Assembly: GCA_016278435.1 (NCBI GenBank) | Contig: JADQBU010000025.1 | Location: forward strand, 1 to 17,235 | Reading direction: 5' to 3' | Length of the DNA stretch: 17,235 nucleotides | Source: Halanaerobiales bacterium | GTDB lineage: Bacteria; Bacillota; Halanaerobiia; Halanaerobiales; JADQBU01 | Shown here: in pieces, positions 1 through 5,082 of the stretch | Numbering within the stretch: position 1 is the stretch's first letter | Layout of the letters: every line of letters begins with the position of its first letter | Made by a program: the position numbers and the translations under genes | The notes under the pieces: model-generated | Told to the model about the DNA's origin: nothing | The model's input: only the letters and a program-made list of their open reading frames with translations | The model's database searches: none

Positions 1-7
1 ACAAATT

Positions 8-41
8 AAAAATGAGCGGATATGATATCCGCTCATTTTTT
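8..41. terminator. Bidirectional intrinsic terminator
   Basis: A perfect inverted repeat at 12-36 has arms ATGAGCGGATAT and ATATCCGCTCAT around a single central base, which folds as an 11-bp stem with a 3-nt loop. It has AAAA on the left and TTTTT on the right, so it can terminate in both directions. It lies downstream of the minus-strand SASP gene ending at 93 and probably also ends a plus-strand gene left of the window. Confidence 0.85.
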
Positions 42-92
42 GTCTGCGTCTTTACTTATAATATTTTAATATTATTCCAACATTTAGCTTTG

Positions 93-359
93 TTACCTGG
101 TCTGGGGGGTTTCCAGACCGGCCTGGTTAAAGGCTGCTTGATCAACTGCCTGTGGATTCTGGGCCATAATATCCTGGGCCATTCTAACCATTTTCTTGGT
201 CATGTTACCTCCAACATAACCATTCTGGCGAGAAGTTAATTGACCCTTATCAATTTGAGCATAATCCTGAAGACCAAGTTCACCAGCGACTTCAAATTTC
301 ATCTTATCCAGTGCTGCACTTGCAATAGGATTTACAGGTTGATTAGAGTTACGTGCCAT
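93..359 (-). CDS. Alpha/beta-type small acid-soluble spore protein
   Basis: This 88-residue protein is an alpha/beta-type SASP, which coats spore DNA in the forespore, protects it from UV and heat, and is degraded at germination. The N-terminal family block (residues 12-30) ends in KFEVAGELGL, which contains the Glu-Val-Ala-x-Glu site that the Gpr protease recognises. The DNA-binding block around residues 41-62 has SRQNGYVGGNMTKKMV, the most conserved part of the family. The tail (66-88) is Gln/Asn-rich and variable. The start ATG (357-359) is preceded on the minus strand by a strong ribosome binding site, GGGAGGTGA. Its processing enzyme gpr lies about 2.5 kb away. Sigma-G control in the forespore is expected for the family, but I could not find a convincing promoter. 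Which numbered SASP it matches cannot be told from sequence alone. Confidence 0.95.
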   Translation of the reverse strand: MARNSNQPVNPIASAALDKMKFEVAGELGLQDYAQIDKGQLTSRQNGYVGGNMTKKMVRMAQDIMAQNPQAVDQAAFNQAGLETPQTR

Positions 360-402
360 CTCGTTAACTCACCTCCCTTGTGTTAACTATTATTGGTTTT
401 TT

Positions 403-530
403 ACCGGGGAATTATGCTAGCATTATTTGTAAATAAACAATTCCTTTTTGAGAACCACTAACACTTTTTCCACCCCGGTGCAGTATCTATTATTTGCAGA
501 AATTCTGATTACCATACTGGTAATTTTTTA
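403..530. other. Structured intergenic DNA between the SASP genes
   Basis: The 228-bp gap 360-587 holds no ORF with a ribosome binding site. It contains several paired elements. ACCGGGG (403-409) pairs with CCCCGGT (473-479). An 18-bp imperfect palindrome centred on TGCTAGCA lies at 410-427, with 16 of 18 positions symmetric. A hairpin with arms ATTACCA and TGGTAAT (508-524) is followed by a T run on the plus strand. Part of this must be promoter and leader for the minus-strand SASP gene at 93-359. The plus-strand terminator-like hairpin has no known gene to serve. Function is not recognised. Confidence 0.4.
508..529 (+). terminator. Terminator-like hairpin, no known gene upstream
   Basis: Arms ATTACCA (508-514) and TGGTAAT (518-524) around a 3-nt loop form a 7-bp stem followed by TTTTT. 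It points rightwards, but no plus-strand gene lies upstream inside the window. It could end an unannotated small RNA or be a chance structure. The stem is AT-rich and weak. Confidence 0.35.
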
Positions 531-548
531 AAACTATTAATATAAAAG

Positions 549-574
549 GGCGGGGCTAAAAAAACCACCCCGCC
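549..574 (-). terminator. Intrinsic terminator of the SspF-like SASP gene
   Basis: GGCGGGG (549-555) and CCCCGCC (568-574) form a GC-only 7-bp stem with a 12-nt loop. Read on the minus strand it is followed by CTTTTAT, as an intrinsic terminator should be. It lies 13 bp beyond the stop of the SASP gene at 588-815. Confidence 0.8.
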
Positions 575-587
575 GAATCTATAAAAT

Positions 588-815
588 CTACTTATCAGGT
601 TGGTCTCCGGCCATGTCTTTTTCGGCCATCTCGGTCATTTTTTTCACCATATTACCCCCAATTTTTCCGACATCACGGGTAGTCATATCTCCCCAGTCTC
701 CGTTTTTGTTTTTAAGCTTATCAATTAATCCTAGTTCATCGGCTACTTCTAGTTTGAATTTGTCGAGGGCACCTTTGGCTCCAGGAACTAAAACATCATT
801 ATTATTCCTGCTCAA
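588..815 (-). CDS. SspF-like small acid-soluble spore protein
   Basis: This 75-residue protein belongs to the alpha/beta-type SASP family but to its SspF-like branch. After the Gpr-site block KLEVADELGL (21-30) comes a longer insert with NGDWGDMTTRDVGKIGGNMV (38-57). B. subtilis SspF has a similar WGEIRARDAGNMVK stretch (from memory). Such proteins bind spore DNA. The protein differs clearly from the SASP encoded at 93-359, so the pair is not a recent duplication. The start is TTG (complement of 813-815), chosen because a strong GGGAGGTGAAA ribosome binding site lies just upstream and the family N-terminus fits. It is a separate transcription unit from the other SASP, with its own terminator at 549-574. 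Confidence 0.92.
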   Translation of the reverse strand: MSRNNNDVLVPGAKGALDKFKLEVADELGLIDKLKNKNGDWGDMTTRDVGKIGGNMVKKMTEMAEKDMAGDQPDK

Positions 816-851
816 GGTTTCACCTCCCTGATAAGTAGTTGTTATTATAAT

Positions 852-881
852 TTGCAGTAGAGTAAATATTTATGTTACTAT
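852..881 (+). promoter_or_regulatory. Possible holA promoter
   Basis: TTGCAG (852-857) and TACTAT (876-881) are spaced by 18 bp, about 40 bp before the holA start. The -35 box is good (5 of 6) and the -10 box is fair (4 of 6). The surrounding DNA is AT-rich, so chance matches are likely. Confidence 0.35.
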
Positions 882-922
882 ATTTATGGAAGATCCTAAT
901 TTTTTAAAGCAGGTGATTAATT

Positions 923-1936
923 TTGCAAAATACAAAAAAAATATTTAATAAAAGTAGAGAAAATTTAAAACCGGTTTATTTAATATATGGTGAGGAAAGC
1001 TTATTGCTGGAAGAATATGTAAAAGAATTTATTGATAATTTCATTCCAGAAGATGTCAGGGATTTTAATTTAACTTATATCGAAGATGATAATGAAAATT
1101 TTGCCAAACTATTAAAAAATAGATTGAATACACTGCCAGTAATGGCTGAAAAGAGATTTATTATAGCCAGTTGTAGTGATTATTTTCAAGGTAAACAGAA
1201 AGATGATCAAATAATAATTAACTTGCTGGAAAATTTCCCTGAAAGTTCAATTTTGCTAATCAAGGTTAATGGAAATATAGATAAAAGAATCAAGATTAAT
1301 AAAATTATAAATAAAGTTGGTAAGATAATTGAGTTTAAATCTCCACGCTATCGCAATCTCGACAAGTGGATTAAACAGGAATTTGCCCAGAAAGGTAAAA
1401 AAGTCGATAAAGAGAGTGTACAACTACTGGAGCAGATGTTCAATAATCACCTTCAGCGTTTAGACAGTGAGATAGAGAAGATAAGTGTTTATAATATAAA
1501 TAAAGAAGAAATTTGCTATCAGGATATGACTGCAGTAATAAGTAAGGACAGACTTCTGGAAGATAATGTTATATTTTCTTTTATAGATGCTCTCAGCAAA
1601 CGCCAACTTAAAGAGGCATTGATTTTATTAAATGAAATGACCGAAGCCGGTGAGTATCCACTGAAAATTCTTGGTAATATTCTCTGGCAGGTCAGGCTTC
1701 TTCTGCAGGTTAAGGTACTCAAAGCAGAGGGAAATAACCCGGGGAAAATTGCTAAAATATTAAATCAACATCCCTTTCCAGTAGAAAAAGCATATAAACA
1801 GTGTGGAATTTTTTCAGAAGAAGAATTAGAACTGACTCTGGAAAGATTCTTCCAGGTCAATCTTGATATTTTACATGGAAATTATAATAATGATGCGCGT
1901 ATGGCTCTGGAAATGGCTTTAATGGAAATACTATGA
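923..1936 (+). CDS. holA: DNA polymerase III subunit delta
   Basis: This 337-residue protein is the delta subunit of the clamp loader, the wrench that opens the beta sliding clamp at the replication fork. The N-terminus has the family signature PVYLIYGEESLLLEEY (residues 18-33), which resembles an AAA+ fold without a working P-loop, as usual in delta. A central stretch (KSPRYRNLDKWIKQEFAQKG, about 139-158) and the C-terminal helical collar region match the HolA/YqeN pattern and length. The start is TTG at 923, selected by the AGGTGAT ribosome binding site at 911-917; no ATG lies nearby. holA next to rpsT is a widely conserved arrangement in Firmicutes. The genes converge here, and holA has no clear terminator of its own except the rpsT hairpin at 2009-2033, which may work both ways. 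Confidence 0.93.
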   Translation: MQNTKKIFNKSRENLKPVYLIYGEESLLLEEYVKEFIDNFIPEDVRDFNLTYIEDDNENFAKLLKNRLNTLPVMAEKRFIIASCSDYFQGKQKDDQIIINLLENFPESSILLIKVNGNIDKRIKINKIINKVGKIIEFKSPRYRNLDKWIKQEFAQKGKKVDKESVQLLEQMFNNHLQRLDSEIEKISVYNINKEEICYQDMTAVISKDRLLEDNVIFSFIDALSKRQLKEALILLNEMTEAGEYPLKILGNILWQVRLLLQVKVLKAEGNNPGKIAKILNQHPFPVEKAYKQCGIFSEEELELTLERFFQVNLDILHGNYNNDARMALEMALMEIL

Positions 1937-2008
1937 GTTTCTGGTCTCAGGGGATTTTACGGTAATTAGCTGGGAACTGATAAAAAAATTTTAGCAGAAA
2001 AGCAAAAA

Positions 2009-2033
2009 GGCTTATTCCTGTTAAGAATAAGCC
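2009..2033 (-). terminator. rpsT terminator, probably shared with holA
   Basis: GGCTTATTC (2009-2017) and GAATAAGCC (2025-2033) form a perfect 9-bp stem with a 7-nt loop. On the minus strand the stem is followed by TTTTTGCTTTT, so it ends rpsT. On the plus strand no good T run follows, so termination of holA here would be weaker. Confidence 0.85.
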
Positions 2034-2044
2034 GTAGAGTTGGT

Positions 2045-2305
2045 CTACATATTATTCAGCATTCTTGTAAGCCGTGATTTTTTTCGGGCTGCATTATTTT
2101 TATGGATAATGCCTTTAGAGGCTGATTTATCGATAATTTTTTTGGTTTCCCTCAACTGTTCTTCGGCTTGTTCCTTATCACCCAGTTCAACTACCTTTTC
2201 AAATTCCTTAATAGTATTCTTGAGTTCGTTCTTCCACTTCCGATTAACTATGGTTTTCTTTTCAGCAACCTTAACTCTTTTCTTGGCTGATTTAATTATT
2301 GGCAT
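2045..2305 (-). CDS. rpsT: 30S ribosomal protein S20
   Basis: This 86-residue, strongly basic protein is S20, a primary binder of 16S rRNA in the small subunit. The start MPIIKSAKKRVKVAEKK, the central NRKWKNELKNTIKEFEK, and the end KGIIHKNNAARKKSRLTRML are all hallmark S20 segments, and the length is typical. The ribosome binding site is strong (AGGGGGTGA on the minus strand, just before the ATG). It is a one-gene unit with a good promoter at 2354-2382 and a terminator at 2009-2033, oriented against holA as in many Firmicutes. Confidence 0.97.
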   Translation of the reverse strand: MPIIKSAKKRVKVAEKKTIVNRKWKNELKNTIKEFEKVVELGDKEQAEEQLRETKKIIDKSASKGIIHKNNAARKKSRLTRMLNNM

Positions 2306-2353
2306 TCCTTCACCCCCTCTTTCTGAAAAAGGCCTATAATTACAGCAATTTAA

Positions 2354-2382
2354 ATTTTACCATGAGATGATAAAAAATGCAA
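2354..2382 (-). promoter_or_regulatory. Sigma-A-type promoter of rpsT
   Basis: On the minus strand TTGCAT (complement of 2377-2382) is followed after exactly 17 bp by TAAAAT (complement of 2354-2359). Each box differs from consensus by one base. Transcription would start near 2347, giving a leader of about 40 nt before rpsT. Confidence 0.75.
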
Positions 2383-2426
2383 GCGCCTTTTAAATATTTT
2401 GTATATTAGATGCTGTTAATGGTTAA

Positions 2427-2433
2427 CATACTA
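2427..2433 (+). promoter_or_regulatory. Possible sporulation-type -10 box
   Basis: CATACTA at 2427-2433 matches the -10 element typical of sigma-G promoters and also resembles the sigma-E -10. A GTATA that could be the -35 lies at 2401-2405, but the 21-bp spacing is too long for either factor. It lies 32 bp before the membrane protein gene that precedes gpr. Confidence 0.25.
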
Positions 2434-2465
2434 TTGATTTCAAAAATTTAAGGGGGGTAAATAAT

Positions 2466-2801
2466 ATGAGAAACTGGTTAGGGACAATTGTGAGGTTTAT
2501 AGTTTCTGCAATAGTTCTACTGGCAGTTGGTTATTTTGTTCCCGGCTTCAGTATGGTAGGATTTGTCAACGCCCTAATAGCCGCAGTTGTCATTGCCCTG
2601 CTGGGATTCATAGTCGAAGCTATTCTCGGAGAGAATGTTTCTCCTCAAAACAGAGGAATAGTTGGATTCATCGTTTCAGCAGTTGTAATCTATGCCACCC
2701 AGTATATCGTTCCCGGTCTCAATGTATCAATCCTGGGAGCTCTGATTGCAGCATTTTTAATTGGTTTAATCGATGCCTTTGTACCGACCGAATTACGGTA
2801 A
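2466..2801 (+). CDS. Small membrane protein, YvlD/phage-holin-like, internally duplicated
   Basis: This 111-residue protein is almost wholly hydrophobic, with about four membrane segments. It contains two copies of one unit. Residues 8-52 carry IVRFIVSAIV, YFVPG and NALIAA; residues 65-106 carry IVGFIVSAVV, YIVPG and GALIAA, offset by 57 residues. A short polar linker with GENVSPQNRG (55-64) joins them. The VPG plus ALIAA pattern resembles the YvlD family (Phage_holin_4_2 in Pfam), whose cellular role is not established; there are no phage genes nearby, so holin activity should not be assumed. The ribosome binding site is strong (AAGGGGGG, 2450-2456). It ends 39 bp before gpr with no terminator between, so the two are probably cotranscribed. 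Confidence 0.8.
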   Translation: MRNWLGTIVRFIVSAIVLLAVGYFVPGFSMVGFVNALIAAVVIALLGFIVEAILGENVSPQNRGIVGFIVSAVVIYATQYIVPGLNVSILGALIAAFLIGLIDAFVPTELR

Positions 2802-2816
2802 CTTTACCGAATTACG
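2787..2816 (+). repeat. Short direct repeat across a stop codon
   Basis: ACCGAATTACG occurs at 2787-2797 and again at 2806-2816, a 19-bp period. The first copy is the last coding triplets of the membrane protein gene and the second lies just after its TAA. It looks like a small slippage duplication. Confidence 0.6.
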
Positions 2817-2840
2817 TTTAGTAAGGGAGAATTTATAATT

Positions 2841-3812
2841 ATGAACTCAAATATATATACAGATTTAGCCCTTGAATCACACAATCTCGCTGTACAGCGT
2901 ACAGGTGGTGAAGTACAGGGAGTCAGTGTAAAGGAAAATAAAACAGAAAATGTGAAGATTACCAGAATAGAGGTTCTTAATCAGCAGGGAGCCAGTGAGA
3001 TTGGAAAACCTATAGGGACCTATGTAACGCTGGAGTCTCAGGATTTACAGGGTCAAAACAGAGTAATTCACGATGAAATTAGTGAAGTGCTGGCCAATGA
3101 ATTATCACTTCTGATTGATTTCAAGAGTCTTGCACCTGATCCTACTATATTTGTTGTTGGTCTGGGGAACTGGAATGCAACACCAGATGCTCTGGGGCCT
3201 CATATTTTAAATTACTTAATGGTGACCCGCCACCTCTTTCAGCAGGCACCTCCTGAATTAAGAAAAGGAATGCGCTCAGTCTGTGCTCTGGCCCCTGGAG
3301 TTCTCGGGATAACCGGTATTCAGACCGCTGAAATTATTAAAGGTGTAGTTGAGATGGTAAAACCTGATTTGATTATTGCTATCGATGCTCTGGCAGCCAG
3401 GAGTGTGAACAGGCTGGGTACAACAATACAGCTCAGTAATACGGGAGTATCGCCTGGTTCCGGTGTAGGTCAAAACCGGACAGCAATTAACAAACAATCG
3501 ATGAATATACCGGTTGTTGCACTTGGTGTGCCGACAGTAATTGGAGCCAGTACTATTGTAAATGATGCTCTGGAAAGGATGCTGAAAGGCAATGTCTTTT
3601 CTCCTGCTGAGCAGGAACGTTTCCGAAATCTTCATAAAGATCAAATCAGGATGACAATAGGGCAAGTTTTAAGTAACAACATCGGTAATTTGATCGTTTC
3701 TCCCAAGGGAGTAGATGAATTAATAAAGGATGTCAGCCGGATTATTGCCGGGGGCATAAATGTTGCCCTTCATCCAGATATTACAGCAGATAATTTATCA
3801 TTATACCTCTAA
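2841..3812 (+). CDS. gpr: Germination protease, degrades SASPs
   Basis: This 323-residue protein is Gpr (family A25), made as an inactive zymogen in the forespore. It cuts SASPs at germination to free the DNA and supply amino acids. Two acidic residues thought to be catalytic are present: Asp116 in GLGNWNATPDALGP and Asp182 in IIAIDALAAR. Their 66-residue spacing equals that of Asp127 and Asp193 in the Bacillus enzyme (from memory). The SASP-like self-processing motif TDLALE begins at residue 7, so any propeptide is only about six residues, shorter than in Bacillus and as I recall from clostridia. The ATG at 2841 has AAGGGAG upstream. A GNRA-loop terminator follows directly. Its two likely substrates are encoded at 93-815. 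Confidence 0.96.
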   Translation: MNSNIYTDLALESHNLAVQRTGGEVQGVSVKENKTENVKITRIEVLNQQGASEIGKPIGTYVTLESQDLQGQNRVIHDEISEVLANELSLLIDFKSLAPDPTIFVVGLGNWNATPDALGPHILNYLMVTRHLFQQAPPELRKGMRSVCALAPGVLGITGIQTAEIIKGVVEMVKPDLIIAIDALAARSVNRLGTTIQLSNTGVSPGSGVGQNRTAINKQSMNIPVVALGVPTVIGASTIVNDALERMLKGNVFSPAEQERFRNLHKDQIRMTIGQVLSNNIGNLIVSPKGVDELIKDVSRIIAGGINVALHPDITADNLSLYL

Positions 3813-3818
3813 AACAGG

Positions 3819-3840
3819 GAGGCCGAGAGGCCTCTTTTTT
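3819..3840 (+). terminator. Intrinsic terminator of gpr
   Basis: GAGGCC (3819-3824), a GAGA tetraloop, and GGCCTC (3829-3834) are followed at once by TTTTTT (3835-3840). It begins 6 bp after the gpr stop and separates gpr from spoIIP. Confidence 0.92.
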
Positions 3841-3841
3841 G

Positions 3842-3865
3842 TGTTCTGATTTATGTTCTGATTTA
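3842..3865 (+). repeat. 12-bp tandem duplication before spoIIP
   Basis: TGTTCTGATTTA occurs twice without a gap (3842-3853 and 3854-3865), directly after the gpr terminator and about 40 bp before the spoIIP start. It occupies the only space available for a spoIIP promoter. Whether it is functional or a slippage product cannot be told. Confidence 0.75.
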
Positions 3866-3903
3866 TGATTTCCTCTCATATATATTATGCAGGAGGAGAG
3901 TTT

Positions 3904-5022
3904 ATGTTTAATAACAGGTACAGCAGTTTATTTACTTTAATTATTATAATAATAATCCTGATGAGTCTGAATCTGGATAAATTTTCCGGACAGACTAACC
4001 AGGTGATTCCAGTATGGTCAAGCCAGGATGAAAATTACTATCAAAATTCATCAGAGCAAAACATACTGCAGAAGATACGAAGTTCTTTATCACCGGAGAA
4101 TATTGTGTACAGGTTAACCAGAATCAGACTGAATGTACCCATAACTTATCTCAAACGTGAGATACCTCTGTTGGGATATTATACACCGCAGGAATTAAAA
4201 GAACCGTCCCGGACTGTTTACCGGGAAGATAAGGATAATAATAGTAGTATAATTCAATTAAAATTTGATTTACGTAATATTGATGAAAGCAAGAATCAGA
4301 CTCAGGAGGAGAACAGGGCGGAAAATGCTTCTCCCGAAGAGAGTCGAACTCAGAAGAGATCAGAGACGGATTCCCGGCATCAGCCGGTAATTGCAATTTA
4401 TCATACACATACTTCTGAGACATATATAGATGATCCCCGTGAACAGGATAATAATGGCCATGTTTTACCTGGTAATATCGGCAATATAGCCCGGGCAGGT
4501 GCAGAACTGGCCAAGGTACTGGCAGAGAAATACCATTTTAAAGTCATTCATACTACTAAAATCCATGATAAAGATTATACCAGGGCTTACTATAATTCCC
4601 GCCAGACAGTTAAAGAGTTAATAAAAGAGTATCCTGATCTGGATATGTTACTGGATGTTCACCGTGATGGGGTAGCAGTCCAGGGCAAAGAGGCCTATAC
4701 AACGGTATTAAACGGGCAGAAGATGGCCCGGGTAATGATCGTGGTCACAAATGGTACCTTTAAATTTGCTAATTTAGATTTACAGGATTATCATCAACAG
4801 TGGCAGAAAAACCTGAATTTTGCCCGCCAGCTGGGGGCCAGGCTGGAAGAAATGTATCCCGGACTTCTGAAGGAAATTGAAATCAGGGATACAACTTATA
4901 ATCAGGATCTACATCCCGGGGCTTTACTGCTTGAGATTGGGGACTATAAAAATACTACAGATGAAGCTATTCGTTCCGCCCGTCTGGTAGCAGATGTAAT
5001 TGCCAGTCTGCTTCTATCTTGA
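3904..5022 (+). CDS. spoIIP: Stage II sporulation protein P
   Basis: This 372-residue membrane-anchored protein is the amidase and endopeptidase that, with SpoIID and SpoIIM, thins septal peptidoglycan during engulfment. One N-terminal membrane segment lies at about residues 8-24. A variable region and a polar Glu/Gln/Ser/Arg-rich linker (about 126-160) follow, then the hydrolase domain. That domain has IAIYHTHTSETY (164-174), DVHRDG (251-256) and LLLEIGDYKNTTDEA (341-355). His167, His169, His253 and Glu344 are the likely metal and catalytic residues, by analogy with amidases. The ATG at 3904 is chosen for the strong AGGAGGAGAG at 3891-3900; an in-frame ATG at 3865 lacks such a site. The gene lies between the gpr terminator and the lepA promoter, so it seems a single-gene unit. 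The TGA overlaps the lepA -35 box. Confidence 0.94.
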   Translation: MFNNRYSSLFTLIIIIIILMSLNLDKFSGQTNQVIPVWSSQDENYYQNSSEQNILQKIRSSLSPENIVYRLTRIRLNVPITYLKREIPLLGYYTPQELKEPSRTVYREDKDNNSSIIQLKFDLRNIDESKNQTQEENRAENASPEESRTQKRSETDSRHQPVIAIYHTHTSETYIDDPREQDNNGHVLPGNIGNIARAGAELAKVLAEKYHFKVIHTTKIHDKDYTRAYYNSRQTVKELIKEYPDLDMLLDVHRDGVAVQGKEAYTTVLNGQKMARVMIVVTNGTFKFANLDLQDYHQQWQKNLNFARQLGARLEEMYPGLLKEIEIRDTTYNQDLHPGALLLEIGDYKNTTDEAIRSARLVADVIASLLLS

Positions 5023-5047
5023 TATAATTCTGAAGCAATGTTATAAT
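5019..5047 (+). promoter_or_regulatory. Sigma-A-type promoter of lepA
   Basis: TTGATA (5019-5024) and TATAAT (5042-5047) are spaced by exactly 17 bp; only one base departs from consensus. Transcription would start near 5054. The -35 box overlaps the spoIIP stop codon. This argues against a lepA start at the upstream TTG (5050). Confidence 0.8.
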
Positions 5048-5082
5048 GATTGCAGCAGAATGAAGAGATAGAGGTGGAGTCT

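Noticed and set aside
12..239. Plus-strand ORF of 75 codons at the left edge
   Set aside because: It begins inside a terminator stem, lies opposite the SASP coding sequence, and has no ribosome binding site.
613..831. Plus-strand ORF opposite the SspF-like SASP gene
   Set aside because: Shadow of a well-supported gene; composition is Ser/Phe/Leu-rich, as antisense frames often are.
2040..2339. Plus-strand hydrophobic ORF across rpsT
   Set aside because: It is the antisense of the Lys-rich S20 gene, which produces a Phe/Leu/Ser-rich frame; no ribosome binding site.
2466..2801. Evidence for a prophage from the holin-like protein
   Set aside because: No endolysin, integrase or other phage gene is nearby, and surrounding order is conserved core genome.
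3865..3906. Longer spoIIP start at ATG 3865
   Set aside because: It lies within the tandem repeat and lacks a ribosome binding site, while ATG 3904 has a strong one and gives the usual N-terminal membrane segment.
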